64,000 nt of DNA from Caenorhabditis remanei (Eukaryota; Nematoda; Chromadorea; Rhabditida; Rhabditidae), in NCBI RefSeq assembly GCF_010183535.1, contig NC_071330.1, positions 7,483,717 through 7,547,716 on the forward strand, in the 5' to 3' direction. Of this stretch, positions 21,431-34,030 are shown one piece after another. A model generated the notes under the pieces. It worked only from the letters and a program-made list of their open reading frames with translations, was not told the origin of the DNA and searched no databases. How positions within the stretch are numbered: position 1 is the first letter of the stretch; every line of letters starts with the position of its first letter. Made by a program: the position numbers and the translations under genes.

Positions 21431-24400
21431 TTAAGAGTATAGCTGCATGAGTGCTCGGATGATGTAGTGGCTGGTGCCATACTCTCCGGCTGGAGCAGAA
21501 TCGTAGAAATGTTTACAAATACTGCGAGCTCCATCGCATTTGGTGTTGTTCGGATTGGGAGAAGCACAGCATTCTAATACAAGCGTTTCCATTTGTTTCT
21601 GAAAATGAGTTTGTTTCAGTTTTTCAAAGTTATATGAATTGGAAAGGAAGTTTTGAATTTAAGAGGTTTTTCAACTCACATTATGATTCACAAAAATTTG
21701 ATTAGCAACGTGCAAAATGTGGTCAACATCTAATGGTCGATCTTTTGGTATATTGGGTTGCTCAAGGAGAACCAACTTCTCAAGTCTCCCGAGTAACCAT
21801 AACGTCTCGACTACCAGTTCTCGATATTCAGGTTCGGCTATTCTGTTGAGAGCCTCCTCGACTTCTAATGCGAATTTGATCTCTTTACGAGTCATCTCTT
21901 GTGTCAATCCCCAATGTAGAATAGTATCATTGATTTTTACACCGTGTGGCATTTTATGAACAGTGTCCCAAAGAATTGCATAGAAACCATTGGGAACTCT
22001 GTTCAATGCTCCATCAATTCTTCGATGACGCAGCCAGATTCCAAATTGGAAATCATCTTCATCAGCCTCTTCATCTTCATCTTCTTCTTTTGGAATCTCC
22101 AGTCCACCAACACTTCTCGTTGATTTTCGAAGTGATTTGCGTTCTTCAATTTGCCGTCTGAATGATCCGATTCCAGTCCGTGTCTCTCTGATAGTATCTC
22201 CATAGTGGAATCCATCTTCTGCATATTCTTCCAGCAGACGGCCAGATAGAAGTGAGAATATCATTGACTTCAGTTCAAAAGGAGAAACTGTTAAGAGAGT
22301 TTCAGCCGCTTCAGATCCTGATATATTTCGCAGACGCGCAAGTTCAGAAGCAAGAACTTGAATAATAAGTCCAATTCGGAGCCGGAACATTTCTAGAAAC
22401 AGTTTTGGTTCGGTTCGCACTAAAGATCCAAGATAGACAATTATTTCCTGAGCAAGTGTGAATGAGTTTGCATCGTCTCCATAGGCACGATTCATTATCT
22501 TTTCAAGCTCTTCGTTGGTTTTTGGGCAAGTGATGACTTCTTCTTTTTTCGAAGCCATTCCCACCTGAAAACATAAGTTTTAGCAGAAGCTACAGGAAAA
22601 AAACAAACTGTTATCTGCTTCTGCCGAACTAATAAATGAGTAACTGCTTTGCTGAGTTCTTCCAACTGCTTTTTCAGAAGGCCAGCGGTGAGTCTTACGA
22701 GAGCCCATTCACGAGCTTCACAGGCTTTTGTATGTACTTCTTCCATCAACATTCGAACAGTGATATGTTGGCATCCAAGTTCTGTGTCATAATCAGGACC
22801 GCTGAAATTATTGAATTTTAATACTAAGTGAAGTTGAGACATTCAAACATACAATTTCATCCAGAGACAATGTACAATTGAAATTTGCTCTTCCAATACT
22901 GTTGTTTCATTCAGCAGATCTAACAAATCATCCCCCTTCATTTCAATCATTTGTTCCGTTTTCAAATCTCTGTGAGCTGTTTCGTTTTCGGCACCCCGTC
23001 TTGTTGTTTTCAGCAATTGTTGCCGCAATTCTCCTGAACTATGTTCCTTAACCAATCCAAGAGGTCTCTGACCCAGTGGTGGTGATTGACGTGGTGAATC
23101 CATTTCATGAAGATCTCTTGGACGTGATTTGTAGGCCAATCGTAACTGAATAAGATCGGCATCGTTACTATCGAGAGCAATAGAGCGATGTCTCATAGAA
23201 GCTTTGTGAACGAGTGAATATGCACTTCTATCCTTGACAGACTCTCCACGTCTCAATGTCCGTGGGCCACGAGGTGACGCCATTTTCTCGCCTAAAGATC
23301 CTCGAAGGGGTTGCAGTCAGAATTTTAATTGCGATAACTTACTCTTAGCTTCCGTTGCATCTTCAGTTAATAAAGAAAACTGTACTTTCTCAGCTGCAAC
23401 ACTTCTTAACATTTCTTCTGACTTTTTGTCACGGAATTCCATTTTGCTCACTGCTGTTGTTCGGAAGAAATCAGACAAATCTTTCATAACAACTCTGCAA
23501 TCACTTTTGAAACCTTTAGAAATGTTTGTTTATTCTGAAATCGAGTACCTAGCACCGCTCAAATATCCTGTGTTGATTTTCTTGATCGCTCCAATCACTG
23601 TCGACTTCATATGACGATTCAGATGGATGTTTGAGAAGTGTGAGAGTCCTTCCTGAAATAAAAAAAAAACATGATTTAAACTGAAATAAAAGTGATCACA
23701 AACCGTCGAAAGCATTCCTTGAGTGATAACAAGTACAACAAGTGGTCTTCCACTTATACTGACACTATTCCATGATGCATAAATATACTGTAGCTCACTG
23801 CTCCATTCATCAGTCAGAATTCGAATATCATACATAAGATGAGAACGGCGAGAGTCCATGAATTGTGGAGTGAATATTACAAACTTGTTGCCTATCTGAT
23901 ACAGACGACTTGTACTCAGCAAACCAATGGGCCGATCTAATGGTCGTCCCGAAAGATTGAGTTTCTTGGATTCGCCAATTTTAGCGAGAAGATGTCCAAG
24001 TGCAGATGCGGGTAAAATTGTAAAAACTGGATCAATCTCATCGACGCGTTGGACATGAATATCATGAGCACGAAGTTCTCGTTGTACTTCTGCTGACTCC
24101 GCTAAAACTGTTACTTGAACTTCACATGGTGGCCTCTTTTCATAAACAGAAAGGCGTCTACTTAACGGATCGAGTTCAGCAGGTAGTAAAAATCCTTCGT
24201 AGAGTAGACAGATGATTACATACAGTGATTGTGCCCATAGGAATGGTCTGAAAATAAATTTAGATAGAAACAAGTACATATCATTCTCAAACTTACGTAG
24301 CTCCGCCAGGAACTCGGCTTTGTGTCCCAGGGTGTGTCTTTTCTGCTGTCACATTTTCTTTTAACACCACATAAAGTTCTGGAACTAGTCGAAATCCCTT

Positions 24401-25736
24401 GTCACTGAGAACGAGAACACTCTCTAGTTGTTGCCAATATGCTTCAACTGCATCATCATCTTTTGAATACATTGCATCTAGAATCAGATAACACAGAAAA
24501 ATGGGCCACTCGCATTCGATATCTTCAAACTGTTGAAGCTCGGATTTATTGTAATACAGACGAGAGGCATCCTGTTAAATGAGGATGTAATGATATATAT
24601 TATAGAAAACTCACTTCTAGGACAGTTTTGTATCCATCACGCATGAACCGTCGACAACCATATTTTCCTAGTAACCGCTGAGTATAGTTTCTCTTGTTTG
24701 AGCTACTAGTTCTGGATCTTCTACCAAAAAGCTGGATAACTGATAATACCGAGAAGTGCCGCGTCAGTTTCCTGATAAGATAAATTAATTAAAACGTCTG
24801 ATATTTTTGAATAACTCACTTTACTAAATGATTCTCTTGGTAACATACTGGATAAGACAGCAGAACACTGTTCGATTTCATCAGGCAGTACATGCACAAC
24901 TGATCCTCTAGAGCCGTCGACAAACAAATCTCCGACATCATTCAGTGCTTGTAAAGCAGCCTTCACCATTCCAATCGATGAAGCATTTAGCTCACGAATT
25001 CCTTGGTTCGTTTTGTCTCCACGTTCCCATACTCCATAATCCTAAGAATGAATGGAAGTTTTCGAATGCTAAACAGTTATCGAAATAACTTACAGGTGTT
25101 CTGTATCCTGTTTCAATATAATAAACCAGATTCTGAATGAACGCTACTTCATCAAGTTTCTGACCACTTGCAATCCAGATGCAGTTATTTGAGCCAGAGT
25201 TAAAAGATAAAGTGAAATAGCATCCATTTGAAGATGACCCCAGTCAGCATCACCACAAACAGTTCCTTTCGTATCAACTGCATATTTCGAGTGTAAGGCA
25301 TCAAGTGGACGTTGGAACTTTTTGAAAAGCTCCACTTTGTCTGCTTGTCGCATCAAACATTCCAATATTGACTGCATCATTTTCACGCTGAAAAGAGAAC
25401 CAGTTCGACAAAATTAGAAATTGATCGAGAAAATGAACGAACCATGTGAACCCTAACTCTTTTGCTTTTGTGAGATCTTCATCAAAATCGGCACATTCAT
25501 GTATGCTCGATATAGAGCCCATAACGCCTGAGCAATGTAGGACGTTGTCGCGAACCCATGCATGGCCTGAAAAATGTCTCAATGTGGCATAGTTCAATTT
25601 TACACTTCTTGATTACCAGGAAAATCTTTTTGATTAGCAAACAATGCGGTTATCGGGTTTGGTGGCTACATATGGTTTGTTCCACCATGAACAAAATGCG
25701 GTCGAGGCGAACCCCGGAACCGCTCCGGGAACGCAT
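21431..25736 (-). CDS. Phosphorylase b kinase regulatory subunit, alpha type, with apparent frameshifts
   Basis: Begins [12 protein letters not shown] at 25736, close to the start of mammalian PHKA. The glucoamylase-like domain follows ([23 protein letters not shown] near 25200; LPRES near 24840; [10 protein letters not shown] near 24240). The end is [14 protein letters not shown]...LMQLYS with TAA at 21431. Role: regulatory subunit of the kinase that activates glycogen phosphorylase in the cytosol. First exon 25736-25617; other introns are mostly short. The reading frame breaks near 25540, 25491, 25160, 24727 and 24675, each by one base, while the other frame continues the family sequence. 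This suggests sequence errors. There is no C-terminal CaaX box. Ortholog C14B9.8 from memory. Confidence 0.9.
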
Positions 25737-26099
25737 CTTCTCCGATTATCTGCTGAAAATTTTTTATTGATGGCTATAAAACTAGTTTTTAGAAAATTGC
25801 AAATAGTTGTCAGATAGAAGCCTGGAAAATTAATGAAGAAGTCCGCGTGAGTCTGTGAGTTATCCGAGAGGAGTACACAAAGGATGGTAGAGTATTTCTA
25901 CCAGCGGTTCTTCGGCCATTTTAATATTTCTGATTTTTCTAGCTCTTTTTCTTAACTTTTCTCAATTTTCATCTCTTCTAAATATTAAGTTCAATAAGGC
26001 CAGTCATCAAAAAATATTTAATTTTAAACTGTTCGTCTGCTAACTGTCAAATCCATCTCGTAGTCTCTGCTCCCATTTTTGTACCAGGTTATTTACAGC
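25737..26099. promoter_or_regulatory. Divergent promoter region of phosphorylase kinase and mrpl-18
   Basis: 363 bp between two opposite start codons. A minus-strand ATG near 25920 opens a 19-codon frame that ends in TAA without a credible splice into the kinase. TTTACAG lies two bases before the mrpl-18 ATG and could be a trans-splice acceptor. I see no known binding motif with confidence. Confidence 0.45.
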
Positions 26100-26799
26100 A
26101 TGGCGACTCGTTTCGTGAAGTCCCTTGTGAATCGAAATCCACGTAACAATGAGCTCATGGGTAGACAAGCTGCTAATATTGGATATCAATTTGAGAAGGA
26201 CAAAAGTGCCCGTAGCTATATTTATAAGTAAGGAACATTTCACTAGTTATCGAGCGATTCATGGCTTTCAGAGTAGAATTAGTAGAAGGAAAATCCCATC
26301 GCGAAGGCCGACTTGTTCATTATAAGGATGGAATCGTTATCAGTGCTTCAACAAAAGAACCATCAATTGCTAATCAGTTATATAGTAAAACTGACACATC
26401 AGCTGCATTGAACATTGGACGAGTTCTTGCTTTACGTTGTCTCCAGTCTGGAATCCACTTTGCAATGCCTGGTGCAACTAAAGAAGCAATAGAAAAAAGT
26501 CAACATGTAAGTTTTTTTCACTAATTGCTAGATCACAAAAAATTGTGATAATATCATCCACATTTTAAAACTGGAACTATTTTGAATCGTTAAAAAATCA
26601 AACTGTTTATTATCACAATATTTTCACAAGTTTTAATAAAACTTTTTAGCAAACATATTTCTTCAAAGCTCTGGAAGAGGAAGGCCTCACTCTGAAAGAA
26701 CCTGATCACATTGAACACTCGTATGAGAATGACAAATCCTTCACCTGGAAGCGATACCCACTGAAGCCAACTAGACAGAATAAACTCGACGAGCTCTAA
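26100..26799 (+). CDS. mrpl-18: Mitochondrial ribosomal protein L18 (uL18m)
   Basis: Exons 26100-26227, 26272-26506 and 26650-26799 encode 170 residues. The uL18-like core is visible: RNPRNNELMGRQ near the start, then KDGIVISASTKEPSIANQL and ALNIGRVLALRCLQSGI, with the C-terminal half LEEEGLTLKEP. The family binds 5S rRNA in cytosolic and bacterial ribosomes. In mitochondria it is a large-subunit protein. It is divergent from phosphorylase kinase. Ortholog D2007.4 from memory. Confidence 0.9.
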
Positions 26800-26888
26800 T
26801 TGTTCTGCACTTTTTAAATTGTAGCTATAGTTTATGTTTTCCATTGTTCTTCGTTCCTTTTCCACTTTCTCTTGTTCTTGTTTTTAAA

Positions 26889-27274
26889 ATGAACGAAAAG
26901 TCTCTTGGCGTTTGGCAACTGAGAGCAAACGAATCTATTCAGAATTACACCCAAGAGCGTCGTAAGTACCAGAAGTTTTTTTTTGTCGTTTTGTTTTAAG
27001 TAATGCATCGAGATTTCCTCTTTCCGCCTCTTCTTTTTTCTCTGAACAGCGCCCATGGGCTAACATTTCTCCGCATCGTTTTGGTGAAATGACGAATGAT
27101 GTGTCGAAAGTTTTGGAGGCCACCACCACCACCAGCCTGCTTCTTCCCATTGTAATATTCATGGGTGCTCGGAGCACAGACGAAAATGGATGGACGAGAT
27201 ATCAGGGGATTCGATCTGACGAAAACCCCTTTTTCCCATTTGGATTCTTTTCCCCCACCTTTTCGCCAAGATGA
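26889..27274 (+). CDS. Possible small downstream gene or spurious open frames
   Basis: An ATG at 26889, 90 bp after mrpl-18, opens MNEKSLGVWQLRANESIQNY up to a GTAAGT donor at 26963. After a CTGAACAG acceptor (27049) the frame starting RPWANISPHRFGEM stays open to 27274. It contains the hydrophobic stretch TTTTSLLLPIVIFMGA. The donor is phase 1 and the open frame needs phase 0, so the simple join fails by one base. The spacing would fit an operon. I do not recognise the product, and an indel error like those in the neighbouring kinase gene could explain the mismatch. Confidence 0.3.
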
Positions 27275-28841
27275 GTGTTTGGTTCTATTTTTAGACTGCG
27301 AGTATTTTATACAATCAAAAAGTAGTTTAGTTTTCGGGAGTTTGGGAAATTTTGTATTCGAGATTCACATCGAACTCCATTCTCGCAGAAATCTACTTCG
27401 GTTATCTAATGAATATGTTTCAATTATTTCTCTCCTTTTCAATTCTTTTCTTTCCAAACGGATAATCCTGCGACTTCTTATTTTGTTTTCTCCAAACTCT
27501 TTCTCTTCCAAATTCGTTCAGATTCCTTCTAACTTGATTATATAATTTCCCACTGACTTCTTCTCCTCTTTCTTTGTTTCGAAAATAGTAAAGAAAGCAT
27601 CGAAAACCAAAAATAGAATGAGATAAATGTTCGTTTCTCATTCACCTCAATCATCTGACCCCTCGTTTGACCAGCCACTTAAGTCCTTTTCCAAAATCTG
27701 ATATCCCTTTCTTCGTATCGAAAAAGCTTCCCATTTCCCAATTCTCAATTCGAATTTTGCTCTTTTCCCTTGACTGAATTTGCACAAAAAACGAATTTTT
27801 TCTCGTATATTTGTCACGTCTTCTTCCTTTTCTTCCTTCTGAATTCATGAATAACTAAACAGGATATGAGTATTTATATTCAGATATTCTAGAATATCTC
27901 ATTGTGTCGAGACTAGTCTTTACTCTGAAAAAACGTGTGAATCTGAAATTTTCGGAAGTGAAACATGAATGAAAACACACAGTATTTTGAACATTTTCCC
28001 TATTATTATCAATTTAAAGTGGAAAATGTCTCTTTCTTAACATAATTCTGAAAATACCAAATTGAAAAATATAGCAATGGGGTTACTCAGGTCATGTAAA
28101 AATGTATTTTAATACATCTTTTTCTCCCATTTTTCTACATTTCTCCCCAATTTTTTGACAGTTTTTCTACATACGCATGTCGAAAAATGCAAAAAAGGGG
28201 AAAAACGCTGTTAGACCAACGGTAAACTGAGATTTGTAAAAATAGTTTCTCGACTCTCGTGAATAAGAAAAAAAATGTATTAAAATACTTTTTTACATGA
28301 CCTGAATAACCCCATAAAAGTACTGTAGAGTGATCGTCTAAAACCAAACACTTCTGTTTCCAAATTTGAAATTGTATTCAATTTTTAGATTTACACAAAT
28401 TCAGTCCAGCTTCCAACTTCCTTTCTCTGAAGAATATGAAAACCACGGAAAGTATTTTCAGTTAGTGACACACTAGTTTTCTTTGAAATAAGGATTTCTG
28501 AAATTACTTTTACTCTTACAAACTCCCTCTTTTTTCAACTACGTTTTTAACCTGTTAAATCATTGAGCTCTATTTTGTTTCTTTCGGTTTTCTAATCTCT
28601 TCCACATATTCTTGCTCCATAATGAATTTGTTTTCCCTTTTCGCAATAATTTTTACATCAAAACTTGAATATGGACTCATGTGGAAACTCATTCGGTTTT
28701 CCGTTTCCGAAAAAAACAGAACATGTATTTATAACTGGTATACGCTCTCAATTCATTGTGCAGTTCTCTGAAATTTTCTTGCTTCAAATGCATTGTATTC
28801 CCTCTATCAATATTCCAAAACTCATATTTTCTTCAGTGACG
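27275..28841. other. AT-rich region with one foldback element
   Basis: About 1.6 kb of AT-rich, pyrimidine-tract-rich DNA upstream of the MSP-domain gene. The only clear structure is the inverted-repeat element at 28077-28315. Short open frames on both strands (for example 27165-27545 and 27420-27641) are low-complexity and unsupported. Confidence 0.6.
28077..28315. mobile_element. MITE-like foldback element with 25-bp terminal inverted repeats
   Basis: Left end ATGGGGTTACTCAGGTCATG and right end CATGACCTGAATAACCCCAT are inverted repeats, pairing over about 25 bases with one mismatch (a C where pairing expects T). The ends run on into AT-rich sub-arms (AATGTATTTTAATACAT and ATGTATTAAAATAC). 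The total is about 239 bp with no open frame. The GAATAACCCCAT end is shared with the inverted repeat in the gei-8 intron (4628-4716). This fits a non-autonomous palindromic element. No target-site duplication is obvious. Confidence 0.7.
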
Positions 28842-31800
28842 ATGGCTGAACACGTTGCATTGGAAGATATAACAAACTGTCCAATTCATAATATTGATGA
28901 GGATAACAATGTTTTCTCAACAACTACAACTCGTCCATCTCGTACTGAACATCGATTGAGGTTATTGGCAAAAGTAAGTTTATATCTCTGTTCATCGGTT
29001 TTTTATTCTTAAAACTTTTTTTTTACCTTTGTTGTCCTCCTGTTCTCATTTCTGAAACAACATTTGTGGCTGTAATGAAGCTCAATTTCTGAACAATTGG
29101 TAAAACAGGCTTTAAATTCTAGATACACTTCAAGCTTCAGCTCTGACCTTCTCCATTACGATTTTCGATTCCTTCGTATTCCCGGAAGGAGAAAAGAAAT
29201 GGAGTCGACGACTCAATTCGATTAACAACGTCAATTATACTCCAGAACTTTTCTGAATAGGAAGGAAAACTTCAATTTGAAAACAATTCCCATTTTTCCT
29301 GGTTTTTGGTGTCTTTTCTCATACCAGTCGGTTAACGCAGACTAACGGCTGCTCAACCTCTTTTTCTACACCACCCGTGTTGAAAATTTGAAGAAATGAA
29401 TTCATTTGAAGAATGAAAATGTTCTATAATTATCTCCCCCGTGAACTCCTATTTCCCTATTTCGGAAACAAAAGCCACTGAAAGGCTTGAAAACCACGTT
29501 TTTTCACCTAGTGACCTAGTCGAGATCTATTCTAACTAAAAAAAAATAGACGGGCATCATTAAGAGAAAGTTTCTGATCTTTTGGTCCAAATTTGAAGAA
29601 AATCGGTTCAGTAGGAAGGGCGGTAGGATCGGCGACAGACACACAAACATACAGCCGTTTGCGTTTGTTAATAGTAAAGATTTTATCCAGAAGTTCCATG
29701 GACATAAAAGGAAATGCAATGAACGTAGGTACCGAGACGTTCAGTTATTGAGTCAGTTGTTCTTTTATTTAAAGATTTCGAGAAAAAACAAAGAATGAAG
29801 AATTGTTACAGGAAGAGAAGCGTCCATTTGTTCTTGTTTTTCCTTTTTTCCATTCGAATACCTTCCATTAAATTTTAATTGATTGTATGTCGCTCTATTT
29901 TCATTTAAAATCCACATGATTTTCAATTCCTTTCATCTGTTATTCGAGTAAAAGAGATACCTGAGTGGAGAGAAAAAGAAGAAGAGAAATGAGTTCTTGT
30001 TGGTTGGTTCATTGGCTCTCAAGTGATAAAACTGGCCACAAACGAGATGAGAACAACTCTTTTTCTTCTCCTGGGAATTCAGTTTCTCGTGACAAAGCAC
30101 ACTCAAGTATTCTAGTTTCGAACTTTAAGTGGCGCTTATCTTTCATTGATTGCTTCCATATTGAAAATTCAAAGAAATGTACAATTTTTATTTCAGAAAA
30201 AGTGCATTCGATTTCATTAAATTTCATCTGTTTTAATGAAGAAAGAACATCAAAAAGAAATAAAAATGAGTCAGATGTCCTTTCATCTTCATTCTCTTCT
30301 TCCTCTTCTTCAATTTTCATCTTTTGGATTCTTTCTGATTACCTCTTCTTCCTCCTACACTCATTTCTTATTCCCTTGTGACAAAGCCCTCGGGTATAAA
30401 TAATTTCAGAAGGTTCACCACTTCCTTACTTTTTTCGAAATTTCAAGTAACCACCGACCGCTCCGCTCCGCCCCCACCGAAAAAAGGTTTTGACTCAAAG
30501 AAGAGAGAATACAAAGACACAACAATCAACCCCTTTCGTTTTCCATGTATTTCATAGTCACCGCCGTCATTTTTCGAGCCGCTGAGCAATTATATTATGT
30601 CTATTATGAATGTACTGCTCTTCATCTCTTCTTCTCATACTTCCTCTCTTCTTTTTCATCGCGTGCTTCTACTGGACTTCTCTCAACTATAAATGATGAT
30701 GTTCGATGAGCAGAAAAGTTTCTTTTTTGGGATAAATAGAGAGATAGAGCACTCCCGTACTAACTCACTTTTTCAATTTGACCAGAACTTTTTTGAATTC
30801 GACTGGTGGGTAAATTTCAGCCAATTATGAGGATCTGCATAGATTTTTTTCTCGTTCTGAATATTTTCGGGGGAAACCCAAAACTCTGACTGCGAGGTAA
30901 ATTCTAAAGGTGTCGGCCGAGTTCAATATAGATGTGCAGATAACGAATGTTTCATTTTGGGTAGAAGAAATAATTGATATCAAGGTTTAGCTGGTTTCAA
31001 AACCAAATTTTTTCTTGTGATTAGCCCAAAGTGAGTGTTAGAAATCAAAAGAGAAAAATAATTATTCTGGAAATGTCAAACATCTCCAACCAATTTCTCC
31101 TTTTTCTTCTTCTTCTTTTTTCCTTTTCTTACTTCGTACTTTAATTGAGCCCCTTCTCCTCCCCCACCTATTCTCCACAAAACGACTTGTGCTTCTTTCG
31201 CCAGCAATTTCCGGAGCGAACATTCGAAGCACTCTCTCTGAATTTCTCCTCGTTTGACATGATCTTTTGTGGTTAAAGTGAAGCCAAGTTTTCCTTCTCC
31301 AAAACGAGAGTCCAGCCTCATTTTTTCTCTCTTTGCACCTTTTGAATTTTTTGAAGTTGTGAGTTTGTACAGGTGTTGTTAGGATAGGTCACTCTCTTCT
31401 TTTTTTGAGTTTACATTTTCTTAATTGCCATTTTTTGTTTTTCTCGAGCTGAGTACGAAAAAAGTATTATACATGGTCCTGCACACAATGAAAAATCTCA
31501 AGTATACAAATCAAAACGCGATTCATCTCCAATGGAAACATCATTGACCCTTCTCTTCTTCATCCATTTTACGAAATGTGACGTTTCCATAGAAGTGTCA
31601 CTTGCAGAACGACTACTTTCCGCCCCTTTCCTTTCGCTCTTTTTTCATTTTTCAATTTGTTTCAGAATTTCAAAGATATTCGTTCGTCGTCTATGGCTTC
31701 ATCTAGTTCTACTGCAATGCGTCCATTCGGAACAGCTCGTTTGACACCTGGAAGAGCCACAGGAAGACAACAAACCCAACAACAAATTAGTACACCTGAA

Positions 31801-33304
31801 CCAATGATTGGTAAGATATCACTTCCAAATTTTCTGAAATTAATAATTCATTCCAGCCATTGCTCTCTCGGATATGGAATATCTCATGAGATCGGCCAGA
31901 TCGAGTAGAAGTTCTGGCAGGTAAGACATCTAAACTGTTTTTCCTAGTCGGTATAGCAGAAGAAATAGAAATGAAAATATGAGGTAGTAAATTGAGTGTT
32001 ATTGTGCAAATCTTTCCCAATTCCTAGAAACTATTTTCGGGGTTTCTACCAGTCAAAAGACGTTGGGACAGCCCAATTGATGTCGTAGAATAGAACACAT
32101 GGCCTTCCAGACCAATTTTATGATGATGTAAAATCTCAATTAAATGTATTTACTTATAAACATCTTTGATTCTTTCCACCTCCTCCTCCGGATACCAAGA
32201 GGAAAGACCAGAGCTCGGCGAGCAATTTTGTGTTAAATTGTCGCGACAAACTGAATTGAGAGGCCTCTTATTTTGTCTCCAATCCTCCACTTTCCAAAAG
32301 TATTCGCTCCATTCTCCTTTTTTTCTATCGTCGCTATGAATATTTATAACTCGAAACCAACATACCTCATTCCTAACTTTTGTGTTGACCGCCCTCTCTC
32401 GGCTCTGGACAGTTTTAGGTATTAAAAAGTTCTATTGTCTATTTAAGATCTTTAAAAACGAATAGTTTTCTTTCAGATCTGAACGCCAACCAGGATGCAC
32501 TTGCTGCTGTCATATCGCCGCAGGGGTTACTGTAATCCCACGTGTCGCCCGTTTTTCGATTGAAGGGGGACTCTCCACTCACACTCTTATGAATCATTCG
32601 GATAGTGAGTTAGTGCAGTTACAGATAAGAAAACGAATGAGGGAATTTCAGATCGGATAGCGGTGAAAATCACTTGCAGTGACAACAATATGTATAGAGT
32701 TACTCCCGTTTATGCAACTGTTGAACCAGGACAAAGTCTTCCACTTCATGTGAGTTATTATATAAGGGGATTGATTTATGGAATGAGACAGATAATACAC
32801 ATAAAGTAACTGCTAAAGAAAGCAAACATGTTCTGCAAAACTGATTTCCTACTGATTCTTATTGCTCATTGATTTCAGATTGCTCGAATCACAAGTGACC
32901 TAATAAAACGTGATCGTCTCTGTGTCAATATCCTTGAAGCAGATGGAAACAAAGAAGCAAGAGAAATCTTCAAAAAGAATGCGAATACGCGTGCACCAGC
33001 TTCAATAAACATGGCCCTTGAGGCAACAAATGACAGTCAGAATCATCATCATCATCATCATCAAATAGACGAACATACGTATTCAATTTCTTTTTATTCT
33101 ATCCTTCTCTTATCTCATATATGTTTCTCTTTTCAAATAAACAAAAATAAAAGAATTAAAGAAGAAACCTCTGTTTGCTCAAGTACTCAAGCAACTTTTA
33201 GAGTTTTTCTCCGTGTCAAACCACATTATGAATCATATGTGTCATTTCAACAAAAGACTATTAACCGCCTTTTTATTACAAATTCGTCATTTTGTCAGTT
33301 CTAG
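28842..33304 (+). CDS. MSP-domain protein with disordered N-terminal region
   Basis: Exons 28842-28973, 31666-31810, 31857-31920, 32477-32604, 32652-32749 and 32879-33304 join in consistent phases. The N-terminal part is Ser/Thr/Arg/Gln-rich. A Cys cluster (GCTCCCH) leads into a major-sperm-protein-type beta domain: VARFSIEGGLSTHTLMNHSD, then ITCSDNNMYRVTPVYATVEPGQSL, ending near DRLCVNILEADG. MSP domains are immunoglobulin-like folds found in sperm cytoskeleton and VAP-type proteins. After FKKN the frame continues through six His codons and an odd hydrophobic tail to a TAG; part of that tail may be unspliced intron. The 2.7-kb first intron is unusual, so the real start could instead be the ATG at 31693 after a TTTCAG acceptor. 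Confidence 0.65.
29516..29700. repeat. Possible remnant of a dispersed repeat inside the first MSP-gene intron
   Basis: The stretch 29573-29660 includes GGTCCAAATTTGAAGAAAATCGGTTCAGTAGG followed by GGCGACAGACACACAAACATA. Phrases of this kind, with a conserved FEENRF-like reading and a CAGACACACA tail, are frequent in dispersed invertebrate repeats. I cannot assign a family and see no terminal structure. Confidence 0.3.
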
Positions 33305-34030
33305 AAAACCTTAGTGTCTTTGATAGAATCAGGAGAGAAACTTAACAGAATCTTGTCCTGAACCTATGTTTTTGTAGTTTTGTAGTTGGATTCATCGAGA
33401 ACGTTTTTATACTCGAAATCCGTTATAATCCATCGAACTGTCATGATCTTTTTTGATGTGTTACGGAGTTCTGAATACATTTCCCCACGTTTCCATCATT
33501 TCTCAATGTCAAATAATCCATGTTTTTCAGTATTTGCATTTTATTCGATGATTCGGAAAACAGAGGGAACGTTCTTCTAATCACCTCATTCTTTCATCGA
33601 AAATTGCTTCCAACGGTTTTTCTAGCATGTTTTTTCAAACTCAATACAGAAAAATAACTTGTACATCAAGTTTATCCTATTTTCCGTATTTGTTAAGGCG
33701 CGGGGCGAGGCTTGTCCGAAAAATCAAGGTACCTTTCTCGAAAAAGACAAATTTTCGACTATGATTCAGAATTAGAAGAAATTTAAAAAAAAAAACATTT
33801 AAAAATGTTCTTTTTTTTTATTGGTACTTTTTTTGAAGACGGTTTTTCGAATTCCCAACAAAAAGTAATGAATAGGATCTAGACAAAAAATGTGATAATT
33901 GCGAAGATATTGAATCTCTCTATCATCACCTGACATTTACTTCCTGCTCTTCTTTTTCTCTGATTCTCTCTTGCTATCTCTGTCTCCTTCTCATATTCTT
34001 CCTTCTTGATAATTTTCCTCTCATTCCAGA
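33305..34030. other. Intergenic region between the MSP-domain gene and the double-knot peptide gene
   Basis: AT-rich sequence with one GC-rich phrase at 33699-33716 (AGGCGCGGGGCGAGGCTT). The upstream region of the secreted peptide gene is CT-rich and ends in TCATTCCAG directly before its ATG, a plausible trans-splice acceptor. No gene seen. Confidence 0.5.

Noticed and set aside
25864..25922. Minus-strand ATG upstream of phosphorylase kinase (MAEEPLVEIL)
   Set aside because: Stops after 19 codons with no credible donor. The ATG at 25736 gives the conserved PHKA N-terminus.
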